A DNA stretch of 64,000 bases from Comamonas testosteroni (GTDB lineage Bacteria; Pseudomonadota; Gammaproteobacteria; Burkholderiales; Burkholderiaceae_C): contig CP044131.1 in NCBI GenBank assembly GCA_008727115.1, positions 3,782,001 through 3,846,000 on the forward strand. Reading direction: 5' to 3'. Positions 38,694 to 47,845 of this stretch are shown in pieces. The translations under genes and the position numbers were made by a program. Numbering within the stretch: the stretch's first letter is position 1; each line of letters starts with the position of its first letter. The notes below the pieces were generated by a model, which was not told where the DNA came from, searched no databases, and saw nothing but the letters and a program-made list of their open reading frames with translations.

Positions 38694-39434
38694 TTAATAG
38701 CCATGCTGCAGCTTAAACGCTCTGGCCTTGCCAAAGTGCCCATTGCCGATAAACGGAACCGGTGGGCGCAGAGCCGAAAGTGGTGACGGGTGATTGCTCA
38801 TCAGCACCAAGTGCCCACGATCCTGAGGGATGAAAGCTCGCTTGGATTGGGCATGTGCCCCCCAGAGCATGAAGACCGTTGGGCGCCCCTGCTCAGCAAC
38901 CTGACGGATGATGGCATCTGTCAACTCCTCCCAGCCTTTTTTGGCATGACTGGCGGCCTGCCCCTCTTCAACCGTCAAGCAGGTATTGAGCAGCAAGACG
39001 CCATGCTGAGCCCAGCTCACTAGGCTACCGCCCGGCTGAGGAAAGACAGGAAGCGCCGTTCCCAGGTCACGCTTCATTTCCTTGAAAATGTTTTGCAGCG
39101 AAGGCGGTATCCGAACACCGGGAGCCACTGAAAATGCCAGGCCTTCAGCCTGCCCACGCCCATGATAGGGATCCTGCCCCAGAATGACAACGCGCACCTC
39201 TTCAGGTGGCGTCAGCTCCAGAGCCCTCAGCGGACGTGGAGGAAATATCACCGCGCCAGCATCGATTCTTTGCTGCAAAAACTGCAGCAATCGACTTCCT
39301 GTGACTCCTGCAAAAAAGGCGTCTACCGCCGCCTGCCAGCCTGCGGCCACCGGCCAAGCCTGTGGTTCTGCAATCAGCAGTTGCTGCTCAGGGGAGGCCG
39401 CCATAGAGCTCGTCGTTCGAGGTGCGTCATTCAT
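38694..39434 (-). CDS. ung: Uracil-DNA glycosylase
   Basis: The product is about 246 residues from the ATG at 39434. It contains the water-activating loop VVILGQDPYHGRGQAEGLAF, the LLLNTCLTVEEG segment and the DNA-intercalation loop NHPSPLSALRPP. It excises uracil from DNA in base excision repair. A GTG one codon upstream is an alternative start. It is divergent from the winged-helix gene and stands alone. Confidence 0.96.
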   Translation of the reverse strand: MNDAPRTTSSMAASPEQQLLIAEPQAWPVAAGWQAAVDAFFAGVTGSRLLQFLQQRIDAGAVIFPPRPLRALELTPPEEVRVVILGQDPYHGRGQAEGLAFSVAPGVRIPPSLQNIFKEMKRDLGTALPVFPQPGGSLVSWAQHGVLLLNTCLTVEEGQAASHAKKGWEELTDAIIRQVAEQGRPTVFMLWGAHAQSKRAFIPQDRGHLVLMSNHPSPLSALRPPVPFIGNGHFGKARAFKLQHGY

Positions 39435-39606
39435 CACACAGTTCTTTCCGTACCTTGCTGCCTTTCAGACAGGAAACCAAGGGTTTTTTCTTATTTTTCG
39501 TCATCAAAATACCTGATTTCAGTGAGTGACAGATTCTGACAACTTGCAAAGAATTGGCCCCAATGTAGCTGACCGCTTGACGGCTCAGGCTGACTAGGAG
39601 TTATTC

Positions 39607-40008
39607 ATGCAGACCACTTCCATCGGGCATTCCGCATTTGCGTCCCAGGCTTTTTACACTTCAGCGCGCTCCGCTTTCAACCTGGGGCCACAAGGCTTCC
39701 GGTTTGCCCACTGGGAGTTGCGCCTGCGCTCGCGCAGCCTGATCAGTGATGCCGGACACGAAGTAGGCCTGACCAAAACCGAACTTTCCCTGCTTCTGGC
39801 ACTGCTCAAGTTTCCCAAGCAGATCATGAGCCGTGAACAAATCATGGACATGATGAACGCCCAAGACGATGTCTTTGACCGCGCCATCGATGTTCAAATG
39901 CTGCGCCTACGCCGCAAGATCGAGACATCCAACCGAGCACCAACCCTGCTCAAGACCAAGCGCGGCGCTGGTTACTTTCTGGATGCCGACGTGCAGGTGC
40001 TGGGCTGA
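39607..40008 (+). CDS. Stand-alone OmpR/PhoB-type winged-helix DNA-binding protein
   Basis: The 133-residue protein starts at an ATG preceded by AGGAG. Residues 30-130 form an OmpR-type effector domain: FRFAHWELRLRSRSLISDAG, LTKTELSLLLALLKFP, the recognition-helix region VFDRAIDVQMLRLRRKIE, and wing LLKTKRGAGYFL. The first 30 residues are Ser/Ala/Phe-rich, and no receiver domain is present or encoded upstream. It therefore cannot be phosphorylated in the usual way. Targets are unknown. It converges on trpC, and a hairpin overlaps its stop. Confidence 0.88.
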   Translation: MQTTSIGHSAFASQAFYTSARSAFNLGPQGFRFAHWELRLRSRSLISDAGHEVGLTKTELSLLLALLKFPKQIMSREQIMDMMNAQDDVFDRAIDVQMLRLRRKIETSNRAPTLLKTKRGAGYFLDADVQVLG

Positions 40009-40018
40009 ACACCTGCAC
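39991..40018. terminator. Hairpin overlapping the end of the winged-helix gene
   Basis: GTGCAGGTG and CACCTGCAC pair around a 10-nt loop containing the stop codon. There is no T-run. It lies between convergent genes and may stop transcription from the trp operon. Confidence 0.45.
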
Positions 40019-40029
40019 AACACGCACAG

Positions 40030-40830
40030 TCACTGAAACAGCTTGCCCAAGGCCTCACCGGGCTCCCTGGCTCGCATAAAGGCTTCGCCGACCAGGAAGG
40101 CTTCAATGCCCGCATCACGCATGGTCTTCACCTCGTCCCGAGTCAGAATGCCGGACTCGGTCACCAGCAGACGATCGGCTGGCACATTCTTCTTCAGTGC
40201 AATCGTGGTCTGAATATCGACCTCAAACGTGCGCAGGTTGCGGTTGTTGATGCCCACCAGCTCGGTCTTGAGCTTGAGGGCGCGCTCCAGTTCTGCACCG
40301 TCATGCACTTCCACCAGCACCGCCATATCCAGGCTATGCGCAATCTGCTCCATCTCGGCCATTTGCGCGTCGTCCAGGCAAGCCGCAATCAGCAGCACAC
40401 AGTCGGCCCCCATCACACGTGATTCGTAGATCTGATAGGGATCGACCATAAAGTCCTTGCGCAGCACCGGCAGCAGCGTGCTGGCTCGGGCCTGTTTCAG
40501 GTAATCGGGCTGGCCCTGAAAGAACTGGCGATCGGTGAGTACCGATAGGCAGGCAGCGCTGACCTTGCCATTCCCCACCATATAGCTCTGGGCAATGTCG
40601 GCGGGGTCAAAGTCGGCCCTGATCACGCCCTTGCTGGGGCTGGCCTTCTTGACCTCGGCAATCACGCCGGCCTGACCCTTGGCAATCTTTGCGCGCATCG
40701 CCCCCAGAAAGTCGCGGGTTGAGACACGGCTTTCCGCATCACGGCGCATCTCGGCAAAGGGCACGGCCTTCTGGGCTGCAGCCACCTCCTGAACCTTGAC
40801 GTCACAGATTTTTTTCAGAATGTCAGACAT
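40030..40830 (-). CDS. trpC: Indole-3-glycerol phosphate synthase
   Basis: The 266-residue protein from the ATG at 40830 (AAGGAAAACC upstream) begins [20 protein letters not shown] and carries [34 protein letters not shown] and [15 protein letters not shown], the TrpC barrel motifs. It closes the indole ring in tryptophan synthesis. It is monofunctional, with no TrpF domain. The start overlaps the stop of a small membrane-protein gene, so translation is probably coupled to it. Confidence 0.96.
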   Translation of the reverse strand: MSDILKKICDVKVQEVAAAQKAVPFAEMRRDAESRVSTRDFLGAMRAKIAKGQAGVIAEVKKASPSKGVIRADFDPADIAQSYMVGNGKVSAACLSVLTDRQFFQGQPDYLKQARASTLLPVLRKDFMVDPYQIYESRVMGADCVLLIAACLDDAQMAEMEQIAHSLDMAVLVEVHDGAELERALKLKTELVGINNRNLRTFEVDIQTTIALKKNVPADRLLVTESGILTRDEVKTMRDAGIEAFLVGEAFMRAREPGEALGKLFQ

Positions 40831-40984
40831 GGTTTTCCTTGTTGCTTGCGTCATCCGCAGGGGCGCGCAATACCTTCATGATGACGCGGTGCATGATGAT
40901 GCCAACCACGATGAACAGCAGGGAGATGCCCAGCACAATCCAGGTGCCGGCATCATTCCAGATAGGAGCATCCAGCAGACTCAT
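40823..40984 (-). CDS. Small single-pass membrane protein inside the trp operon (53 residues)
   Basis: A 54-codon frame begins [20 protein letters not shown], continues with a hydrophobic stretch (about residues 15-31, [11 protein letters not shown]) and ends with a basic/acidic tail ([20 protein letters not shown]). Its ATG overlaps the trpD stop (ATGA) and its stop overlaps the trpC ATG (ATGTCTGA), an arrangement that only makes sense for a translated gene. The topology is probably N-out/C-in with one helix. I do not recognise a family. A role in anchoring or coordinating the Trp enzymes is possible but unsupported. Confidence 0.75.
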   Translation of the reverse strand: MSLLDAPIWNDAGTWIVLGISLLFIVVGIIMHRVIMKVLRAPADDASNKENHV

Positions 40985-42015
40985 GCCGCAGTGCCCAGCT
41001 TTTGGGTGTAGCCCACCAGCTCATGGAGCTTGGCCAGCGCTGCGCCGCTGTCAATGGCTTTTTGCGCACGCTCCAGGCCATCTTCAATCGAGCCCGCCAC
41101 ATTGGCCGCATACAGCGCTGCACCTGCGTTCAGGCAAACGATATCGCGCGCCGGCCCTTGTGCACCTTGCAGCACGGCCATCAGCATGGCTTTGGATTCT
41201 TCGGGATTCTCGACCTTGAGCGAACGCGTGCCCGCCATGCGCAGGCCAAAGTCCTCGGGGTGAATTTCGTACTCGCGCACCACGCCGTCCTTGAGCTCTC
41301 CCACCAGCGTTCCCGCGCCCAGGCTGATTTCGTCCAGACCATCGCGGCCATAAACCACCAGTGCATGCTCGGCGCCCAGGCGCTGCAGCGCACGCACCTG
41401 GATACCCACCAGATCTTCGTGGAACACGCCCATCAGGATATTGGGCGCGCCAGCCGGATTGGTCAGCGGGCCCAGGATGTTGAAGATAGTGCGCACGCCC
41501 AGCTCTTTGCGCACAGGCGCCACGTTCTTCATGGCCGGATGGTGGTTGGGTGCGAACATGAAGCCGATACCCACGTCGCGGATGCAATCGGCGATCTGCG
41601 CGGCGTTGAGGTTGATGTTGACGCCCAGCGCCTCCATCGCGTCCGCGCTGCCCGACTTGCTGCTGACACTGCGCCCGCCGTGCTTGCTGACCTTGCCGCC
41701 CGCGGCCGAAATCACAAAGGTGGAGCAAGTGGAGATATTGAAGGTGTTGGCACCGTCACCGCCTGTACCCACGATATCGACCAGATTGGCCTTGTCATGC
41801 ACGTTGACCTTGTTCGAAAACTCGCGCATCACCTCGGCTGCGGCCGAAATCTCGCCAATCGTTTCCTTCTTCACGCGCAGGCCGGTAAGGATGGACGCCG
41901 TCATCACTGGCGACAGCTCGCCACGCATGATCATGCGCATCAGGTGCAGCATCTCGTCGTGGAAGATTTCGCGGTGTTCGATCGTACGTTGCAGCGCTTC
42001 TTGAGGAGTAATCAT
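40981..42015 (-). CDS. trpD: Anthranilate phosphoribosyltransferase
   Basis: The 344-residue protein has the PRPP-binding motif [18 protein letters not shown], the [15 protein letters not shown] loop and [13 protein letters not shown], all TrpD hallmarks. It joins anthranilate and PRPP. It is preceded by a 117-bp spacer from trpG that holds a repeat family B element, and its stop overlaps the start of the small membrane protein. Confidence 0.97.
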   Translation of the reverse strand: MITPQEALQRTIEHREIFHDEMLHLMRMIMRGELSPVMTASILTGLRVKKETIGEISAAAEVMREFSNKVNVHDKANLVDIVGTGGDGANTFNISTCSTFVISAAGGKVSKHGGRSVSSKSGSADAMEALGVNINLNAAQIADCIRDVGIGFMFAPNHHPAMKNVAPVRKELGVRTIFNILGPLTNPAGAPNILMGVFHEDLVGIQVRALQRLGAEHALVVYGRDGLDEISLGAGTLVGELKDGVVREYEIHPEDFGLRMAGTRSLKVENPEESKAMLMAVLQGAQGPARDIVCLNAGAALYAANVAGSIEDGLERAQKAIDSGAALAKLHELVGYTQKLGTAA

Positions 42016-42030
42016 TGCCGTATCTCTCTA

Positions 42031-42120
42031 TGATTTTGAGAGCTGCTTGCGCTTTATAAGCCTTGATTTCGCATTGTTTTTATTCTGAAATCAAGTACTA
42101 ACCGGCGACAGCAGCTATCA
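42031..42120. repeat. Repeat family B element between trpG and trpD
   Basis: The element runs from TGATTTTGAGAGCTGCTTGC to GACAGCAGCTATCA. An inner stem CTTGATTTC (42062-42070) pairs with GAAATCAAG (42087-42095). It divides the trp operon and could stabilise or attenuate the transcript at this point. Confidence 0.65.
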
Positions 42121-42132
42121 ATTAATGAACGT

Positions 42133-42714
42133 TTATTTCTGATCCAGAAAGTTTTTCAGCATGGCGTGACCATGCTCGGTCAGGATGCTCTCGGGGTGGA
42201 ACTGCACGCCCTCAATAGCCAGTGTCTTGTGTCGCACGCCCTGGATTTCACCATCTTCGCTGGTCGCAGTGATTTCAAGGCAGTCGGGCAGCGTGTTCTT
42301 GTCAATCACCAGCGAGTGATAACGGTTGACCGTGAACTCTTCAGGCAGATCGGCAAACACGCCCTTCTGGTCGGTGTGGATCACGCTGGTCTTGCCATGC
42401 ATCTGCTGGCCCGCACGAATGATGTCGCCACCAAACGCCGCGCCAATGCTCTGGTGGCCCAGGCACACGCCAAGAATTGGCATCTTGCCCGCGAAATGCT
42501 TGATAGCAGCCACCGAAATCCCCGCCTCGTTGGGGGAGCAAGGGCCGGGCGAGATCACCAGGCGCTCAATGCCTTCGCGTGCCATCAGCGCCTCGACTTC
42601 GGCCACCGTGGTTTCGTCATTGCGCACCACGGTCACCTCGGCGCCCAGTTCGCCAAAGTACTGGACGATGTTGTAGGTAAAGCTGTCGTAGTTATCGACC
42701 ATCAGCAACTTCAT
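42133..42714 (-). CDS. trpG: Anthranilate synthase glutamine amidotransferase subunit
   Basis: From the ATG at 42714 the product is 193 residues: [32 protein letters not shown], the nucleophile motif [17 protein letters not shown] and the C-terminal [14 protein letters not shown]. It supplies ammonia to TrpE, and similar proteins also serve as PabA. It starts 4 bp after the chorismate mutase gene. Confidence 0.96.
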   Translation of the reverse strand: MKLLMVDNYDSFTYNIVQYFGELGAEVTVVRNDETTVAEVEALMAREGIERLVISPGPCSPNEAGISVAAIKHFAGKMPILGVCLGHQSIGAAFGGDIIRAGQQMHGKTSVIHTDQKGVFADLPEEFTVNRYHSLVIDKNTLPDCLEITATSEDGEIQGVRHKTLAIEGVQFHPESILTEHGHAMLKNFLDQK

Positions 42715-42718
42715 GGCC

Positions 42719-43051
42719 TTACTCCCCGGCGATTTCTGCAAAGCCGCGCAAGCGCGCGAACTCACGGTGTTCATAGGCAATGCACTCTTCCATCAACTGG
42801 CGGTACACGGCTTCCATCACATCGGGCTGGCCGCCCTCTGTCGCTGTGCGTTCACGCACGCGGCTGACGATGGCTTCGATACGCGCTTCATCGCGCACCT
42901 GGCCCACATCGCCCTTGATGCGCGCGGCCTGCTGCATATAGCCAATGCGCGTAACCAGCAATGGCACCAGCACATCATCGAGCGCATTTACATTGCGGCG
43001 CACATCTTCCATGGTGGTGCAGTGCTGCACCAGATCGATAGCCTTGCTCAT
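42719..43051 (-). CDS. Chorismate mutase type II domain protein in the trp operon
   Basis: The 110-residue all-helical protein begins [20 protein letters not shown] and carries an AroQ pattern: the helix 1 region [20 protein letters not shown], then AARIKGD...[15 protein letters not shown]. This fits isochorismate pyruvate-lyase/chorismate mutase-like proteins. The start overlaps the trpE stop (ATGA). Chorismate mutase diverts chorismate to prephenate, so its place between trpE and trpG at the branch point is notable. A regulatory or lyase role is possible. Confidence 0.85.
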   Translation of the reverse strand: MSKAIDLVQHCTTMEDVRRNVNALDDVLVPLLVTRIGYMQQAARIKGDVGQVRDEARIEAIVSRVRERTATEGGQPDVMEAVYRQLMEECIAYEHREFARLRGFAEIAGE

Positions 43052-44547
43052 TCCAGTCCCTCTTCCACCAGTTCTGCGGCGCGCAACAGGGCGCGGGCTT
43101 TGTGCTCGGTTTCTTTCCATTCCAGCTCGGGCACGGAATCAGCCACCACGCCCGCAGCGGCCTGCACATAGAGCATGTTGTCCTTGATGACGCCGGTGCG
43201 AATCGCAATCGCCAGATCCATGTCGCCGGCAAAGCTCAGATAGCCACAGGCGCCGCCGTAAATGCCGCGCTTGGTGGGTTCGAGCTGGTCGATGATTTCC
43301 ATGGCATGCACCTTGGGCGCGCCCGTCAGCGTGCCAGCGGGGAAGGTGGCCTTGAACACGTCCATGTTCTCCATGCCGTCCTGCAAGATGCCTTCCACAT
43401 TGCTCACGATATGCATGACGTGGCTGTAGCGCTCCACGGCAAAGGCTTCGGTCACCTTCACGCTGCCGGTCTTGGCAATGCGGCCGATGTCGTTGCGCGC
43501 CAGGTCGATCAGCATCACGTGCTCGGCACGCTCCTTGGGGTCGGCCACCAGTTCCTTTTCTGTGGCCTTGTCGGCCTCGGGTGTGTTGCCGCGCGGACGG
43601 GTACCGGCCAGCGGGCGAATCGTCACCTTCTCGCCATCGGGCGTGCTTTCCTGGCGCACCAGAATCTCGGGGCTGGCACCCACCACATGAAAATCTCCGA
43701 AATGGTAGAAGTACATGTAAGGGCTGGGGTTCAGCGAGCGCAGCGCGCGGTACAGCGACAGCGGCGATGCGGTGAAACGCTTGTGAATGCGCTGACCCAC
43801 TTGCACCTGCATGAAGTCGCCGGCGGCAATCAAATCCTTGGCCTTTTGCACGGCAGCCAGATAGTCCTGCTTGTCGAAGCTGCGCTCTGCAGGGTAGCTC
43901 TCGCCCGCACGAATCTGCGGTGCGCTGACGGAGTAGCGCAGCTGGTCCTTCAACTGACGCAGACGCTTTTTGGCGCGGGTATAGGCTTCGGCCTCGCCGG
44001 GGTTGGCGTAGACGATGAGGTAGAGCTTGCCCGAGAGGTTGTCGATGACGGCGACTTCCTCGCACTGCAGCAGCATGATGTCGGGCGTGCCCAGCGAATC
44101 AGGTGGGCAAGAGTTTTCGAGCTTTTTCTCGATATAGCGCACGGCGTCATAGCCGAAGTAGCCGGCCAGACCGCCACAAAAGCGCGGCATCCCGGGCGTG
44201 ATCGCGACCTTGAAGCGCTTTTGGTAGGCCGCGATAAAGTCCAGCGGGTTGCCGCTGGCGGTCTCGACGACTGCTCCATCGGTCACGACTTCGGTCTTGG
44301 CTTCGGCACCAAAACCCGAAGCACGCACAAAGCTGCGCGCAGGCAGGCCAATAAAGCTGTAGCGGCCAAAGCGCTCACCGCCGACCACGGATTCCAGCAG
44401 AAAGCTGTACTTGCCGTCGCCACTGGCATGAGCAAGCTTGAGGTAGAGAGAGAGTGGGGTTTCGAGGTCGGCAAAAGCCTCGCTCAAAAGGGGAATGCGG
44501 TTATAGCCTTGGGCCGCAAGAGACTTGAATTCCAGTTCCGTGATCAC
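43048..44547 (-). CDS. trpE: Anthranilate synthase component I
   Basis: The product is 499 residues from a GTG at 44547 with GGAG 8 bp upstream, giving VITELEFKSLAAQGYNRIPL. ATG codons at 44568 and 44580 are alternatives. It contains the feedback-inhibition segment YSFLLESVVGGERFGRYSFI and the chorismate-binding core (RPLAGTRPRGNTPEAD, HVMLIDLARNDIGRI, GAPKVHAMEIIDQLEP). It converts chorismate to anthranilate with TrpG. It is the first gene of the operon, with a 440-bp leader region and a divergent gene upstream. Confidence 0.96.
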   Translation of the reverse strand: MITELEFKSLAAQGYNRIPLLSEAFADLETPLSLYLKLAHASGDGKYSFLLESVVGGERFGRYSFIGLPARSFVRASGFGAEAKTEVVTDGAVVETASGNPLDFIAAYQKRFKVAITPGMPRFCGGLAGYFGYDAVRYIEKKLENSCPPDSLGTPDIMLLQCEEVAVIDNLSGKLYLIVYANPGEAEAYTRAKKRLRQLKDQLRYSVSAPQIRAGESYPAERSFDKQDYLAAVQKAKDLIAAGDFMQVQVGQRIHKRFTASPLSLYRALRSLNPSPYMYFYHFGDFHVVGASPEILVRQESTPDGEKVTIRPLAGTRPRGNTPEADKATEKELVADPKERAEHVMLIDLARNDIGRIAKTGSVKVTEAFAVERYSHVMHIVSNVEGILQDGMENMDVFKATFPAGTLTGAPKVHAMEIIDQLEPTKRGIYGGACGYLSFAGDMDLAIAIRTGVIKDNMLYVQAAAGVVADSVPELEWKETEHKARALLRAAELVEEGLE

Positions 44548-44714
44548 GGGAGACACTCCGGGAGTCATGGCGCATGGCATACCTGCTGGGTTTGCATGTC
44601 AAAAGCAGGTGAAGCAAAAGTGCTTGGGAAGATGCGCCGGTTCATTCCAGTTGGCCTGAGCTATGCAGCAATGCATATAGGCCGCGGGTGCACGCCGGGC
44701 TCGTGCCGGGTGCT

Positions 44715-44798
44715 TTAGCAGTTCATTTGGGCAGGCTTACGCCAGGGCCAGGCTCCCCGGTCTCCACAACCTGCATTGAACGTGCGATGAATGAACAT
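44715..44798 (-). CDS. Possible trp leader peptide
   Basis: In the region between trpE and the divergent gene a 27-codon frame on the minus strand begins MFIHRTFNAGCGDRG and contains AWPWRK, two Trp codons separated by one Pro codon. It is followed by GC-rich self-complementary sequence (around GCACCCGGCACGAGCC). A TACACT box lies just upstream. No clear terminator with a U-run was found before trpE, so attenuation is only a possibility. The rest of 44548-44989 holds no other gene I can support. Confidence 0.3.
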   Translation of the reverse strand: MFIHRTFNAGCGDRGAWPWRKPAQMNC

Positions 44799-44989
44799 GA
44801 TCGGGACAGTGTAGCGCATACAGCAGCGACCAAAGAGCCACTGCTTTTTTACACGACACAGAAGATGTCGAGAGCAAAGACTCACATGCTGGGGACAGTC
44901 CTGATTGCAGGCATTGCCTAGCAATTCAAACATAGGCCTCCCAAGGCAGCCGACAGAGCTGCCTGATCGAAAATCACGAGGAGACACCC

Positions 44990-45595
44990 ATGCACCGCTT
45001 TCGCCCAGGCCCTGCACTGCTGCTGGCCGCCATGCTGACCAGCTCTGCCGCAATGGCGCAGGATTCGACAGCCAAGCCACTCAATATCCACGGCATCAGC
45101 TACGCGCCGTCCCTGCAGTTGCAAGGCAAGCCTTTGCTGCTCAATGGCGCAGGCACACGCTACAAGGCCGTTTTCAAGGTCTATACCGCCGGTCTGTACC
45201 TGGAAAAGCCGGCGCGCAACCTGCAGGAGATTGCCGCACTGCCCGGCCCCAAGCGCATCAGCGTCACCATGCTGCGCGACATTGATTCTGCCGAACTGGG
45301 CAAGCTGTTTTCACGCGGCATGGAGGACAACATGGAGCGTTCCGCCTTCTCCAGGCTGGTCCCCGGCGTCATGCGCATGAGCGATATCTTCACCCAGCAC
45401 AAAAAGCTGCAGACCGGTGAGAACTTCACGGTGGACTGGATTCCGGGCCAGGGCACCCTGGTCTCCGTCAAAGGCCAGCCGCAAGGCGAAGCCTTCAAGG
45501 AGCCGGATTTCTTCAATGCCCTGCTGGGCATCTGGCTGGGCCCCCAGCCTGCCGATCAGCAACTGAAGAAGGCACTGCTGGGCGAGACCAGCTAG
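44990..45595 (+). CDS. Periplasmic chalcone isomerase-like protein
   Basis: The 201-residue protein has a Sec signal peptide (cleavage after SSAAMA) and a chalcone isomerase-like fold: GAGTRYKAVFKVYTAGLYLE, PGPKRISVTMLRDI, FFNALLGIWLGPQPAD. Bacterial members are not known to act on chalcones, and their function is unclear. The ATG is preceded by GAGGAG. It is divergent from trpE and convergent with the speD-speE fusion, separated by a hairpin. Confidence 0.88.
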   Translation: MHRFRPGPALLLAAMLTSSAAMAQDSTAKPLNIHGISYAPSLQLQGKPLLLNGAGTRYKAVFKVYTAGLYLEKPARNLQEIAALPGPKRISVTMLRDIDSAELGKLFSRGMEDNMERSAFSRLVPGVMRMSDIFTQHKKLQTGENFTVDWIPGQGTLVSVKGQPQGEAFKEPDFFNALLGIWLGPQPADQQLKKALLGETS

Positions 45596-45599
45596 CGCC

Positions 45600-45615
45600 G
45601 CCCGGCAAGCCGGGC
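45600..45615. terminator. Hairpin between convergent genes
   Basis: GCCCGGC, AA, GCCGGGC fills the 21-bp gap between the chalcone isomerase-like and SpeD-SpeE stops. There is no T-run. Confidence 0.45.
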
Positions 45616-45616
45616 C

Positions 45617-46960
45617 TTACAGCATGCGATATTGAGGCGCCAGCAGGTCGCGGTAGTAACCCGGCAGCGCAAACAGGCCGCCATGGGTTTGCGCGTTGTA
45701 GTACTGCAGATCCTGTACCTTGCGCTGCTGCAAGCGCTCTGCCACCTGCTGCTGCGTCAGTTGTACGGGATCCAGGCTGTCGGACGCCACAGCCAGACCC
45801 CAATAGGCACCGTAAAGCGGGATATAGAGGCCATAGCAGCGCACCACCTCAAACTGCTCACGCAGATTGCGCGCCAGCTCTGCGACTTGTGCACCATGAA
45901 ACACCGGGCTGCCCAGGTGCAACACCAGGGCACCGCCGGGCGCCAGCACACGCTTCATGCGAGCCAGCGACTCTGAGGCATACAGTGCACTGGCCGGTGT
46001 GTCCGGATCCGTCAGATCCATAAAGGCCAGATCGAAGCGCTCATCGGTGCTGTCTACCAGCGCCATGCCATCGCCAATGCAAATCTGCACGCGCTCATCG
46101 TCAAGCGCACCTCGGTGCACAGCCTGCAAATGCTCACGCGAGAACTGGACGACAGCTTCATCCAGCTCGGCCAGCACCACGCGCTCCATGCTCGGATGCT
46201 TGAGCAGTTCTTCCACAGCACCGCCATCACCGCCGCCCAAAATCAAGGCTTTGCGTGGCGCTGCATGAGCCATGGCTGCGGGGTGCACCATGGCTTCGTG
46301 ATAGAAGAACTCTTCTTTTTCGGAAGTCATGAAACGGCCATCAAGGCGCAGCACCTTGCCGAATTCCGGAGTCTCCAAGAGCTCCAGCTGCTGAAACGGC
46401 GTCTGCAGCTTTTCAGTCGCTGTGGCGCGATAGCCAAAGCGACTATTGGGCGTGAGCTGCTCCTGCACCCAGTTGGCATCGGTCTCCGGCTGCTGCTGTA
46501 GCGCAGCCTCATCGGAGGCCGTGGCCATGCTGATATCGCCACGCATCAAGTGCTGACGCAGCACGCGCTGGGGGGCAAATGCTGCGATCACCCCTTCCAT
46601 CAGCTGACGGGCCTTGCCCGAGTTGTCGTCGGAGAAATTGCAGACATAAACGTCGATGGTGACGCTGCCGGTCTCCGGCCAAGTGTGAATGGCCAGATGA
46701 GACTCTGCCAGCAACACGGTGCCTGTCACACCTCCCGGCTGACCTTCATACGGCGGAAACTTTACCCAGGTGTCGTCCACCAGAGTCAAACCGGAGGCCT
46801 CAGTCTGGTCGCGGCACAGCTGGGCAATGGCATCGGCGTCGAGCATGTAGCGTTCGTCGCCCTTGCATTGGTAAAGATCGGCAGTCAGGTGCAGTCCGTG
46901 CATGTGGCGTGAGTCCCCCTTCGTTCTCTGCCGGACACTCACCACAGTGGGCTCCGACAT
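45617..46960 (-). CDS. Fused S-adenosylmethionine decarboxylase - spermidine synthase
   Basis: This 447-residue protein joins two enzymes. Residues 1-135 are a class 1b AdoMet decarboxylase: [14 protein letters not shown] places the pyruvoyl-forming Ser at 87, His at 92 and Cys at 107, the same spacing as Ser63/His68/Cys83 of the Thermotoga enzyme. Residues 165-447 are an aminopropyltransferase with [20 protein letters not shown] and [16 protein letters not shown]. The fusion could make spermidine from putrescine alone. Functional fusions are known from Delftia and Syntrophus. It starts at the ATG at 46960. There is no separate speD nearby. Confidence 0.93.
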   Translation of the reverse strand: MSEPTVVSVRQRTKGDSRHMHGLHLTADLYQCKGDERYMLDADAIAQLCRDQTEASGLTLVDDTWVKFPPYEGQPGGVTGTVLLAESHLAIHTWPETGSVTIDVYVCNFSDDNSGKARQLMEGVIAAFAPQRVLRQHLMRGDISMATASDEAALQQQPETDANWVQEQLTPNSRFGYRATATEKLQTPFQQLELLETPEFGKVLRLDGRFMTSEKEEFFYHEAMVHPAAMAHAAPRKALILGGGDGGAVEELLKHPSMERVVLAELDEAVVQFSREHLQAVHRGALDDERVQICIGDGMALVDSTDERFDLAFMDLTDPDTPASALYASESLARMKRVLAPGGALVLHLGSPVFHGAQVAELARNLREQFEVVRCYGLYIPLYGAYWGLAVASDSLDPVQLTQQQVAERLQQRKVQDLQYYNAQTHGGLFALPGYYRDLLAPQYRML

Positions 46961-47040
46961 GGTTCAGACAAAGTCAAAGACTCTAGCAAATAAGCTTATC
47001 CGCACTTATTCCTGCCAGAAATGCACCTAATTACCCAGCA

Positions 47041-47724
47041 TCACACTGCAAGCTGCGAAAGCGAATCAAGGTAAGCGCTGGCATCCACGGCAGTGATGGA
47101 CTGCCCATGGTTGTAGCCATAGGTCATCAATACCACGGGGCAGCCGGCCGCATGGGCAGCCTGGGCATCGTTGCTGGAGTCTCCCACCATCAGCGTACGG
47201 GCCGGGGCACTGCCCAGCGCCTTGCATGTCTCGATCAGCGGCATGGGATCGGGCTTTTTGCGTGCAAAGGAATCGCCGCCAAACACGCAGTCAAAAAAGC
47301 CGTCCAGTCCCTTGGCGGCCAGCAAAGGTTTGGCAAACGACAGCGGCTTGTTGGTCAGGCAGGCCATGCGCAAGCCCATGGACTTCAAGGCCTGCAAGCC
47401 TTCGTACACGCCAGGATAGACATCGGCAAACTGGCCGTTGATGGCCAGATAATGGTGCTCATAACGCTGCCAGGCCTGTGGGTACAGCGCTTCAACATCC
47501 TGCGCCCCCACATGGACCAGCACGGAGCGGATCAGATGCTCGCTGCCCTTGCCCACCATGTTTTCGATGACCTGCGGCGCGATGGCGGACAGTTTCAGGT
47601 CGGCCAGCATGCGGTTCAGCGCCTCGGCGAAATCGCCCAATGTGTTGACCATGGTGCCGTCCAGATCAACCATCACGGCATCAATTTCCAGGGCTTGGGC
47701 GGGTGCGGGCAGAGTCAGCTTCAT
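47041..47724 (-). CDS. gph: Phosphoglycolate phosphatase
   Basis: The 227-residue HAD-superfamily enzyme has the nucleophile motif AVMVDLDGTMVNTLGDFAEA, LTNKPLSFAKPLL, and MVGDSSNDAQAAHAAG. It dephosphorylates 2-phosphoglycolate. In many betaproteobacteria rpe and gph precede trpE directly. Here gph is separated from trpE by the polyamine fusion and a divergent gene, although it lies downstream of rpe as usual. Confidence 0.93.
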   Translation of the reverse strand: MKLTLPAPAQALEIDAVMVDLDGTMVNTLGDFAEALNRMLADLKLSAIAPQVIENMVGKGSEHLIRSVLVHVGAQDVEALYPQAWQRYEHHYLAINGQFADVYPGVYEGLQALKSMGLRMACLTNKPLSFAKPLLAAKGLDGFFDCVFGGDSFARKKPDPMPLIETCKALGSAPARTLMVGDSSNDAQAAHAAGCPVVLMTYGYNHGQSITAVDASAYLDSLSQLAV

Positions 47725-47727
47725 ACA

Positions 47728-47768
47728 ACTATCAATTCAATAGCTGCATGCGCTTATCAATATTGGGC
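47728..47768. repeat. Repeat family B, short copy upstream of gph
   Basis: CTATCAATTCAATAGCTGCA followed by TGCGCTTATCAATATT carries the family B core just upstream of the gph start. Confidence 0.5.
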
Positions 47769-47845
47769 CTGCAGCCAAAATACTTCAAATTCTCGAATCG
47801 ACTAGCTTCAAGGCGCACTCTACAAAGCAAGCACGTTCAAGCCAG

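Noticed and set aside
43102..44718. 538-codon plus-strand frame opposite trpE
   Set aside because: Antisense shadow of trpE with no recognisable domain.
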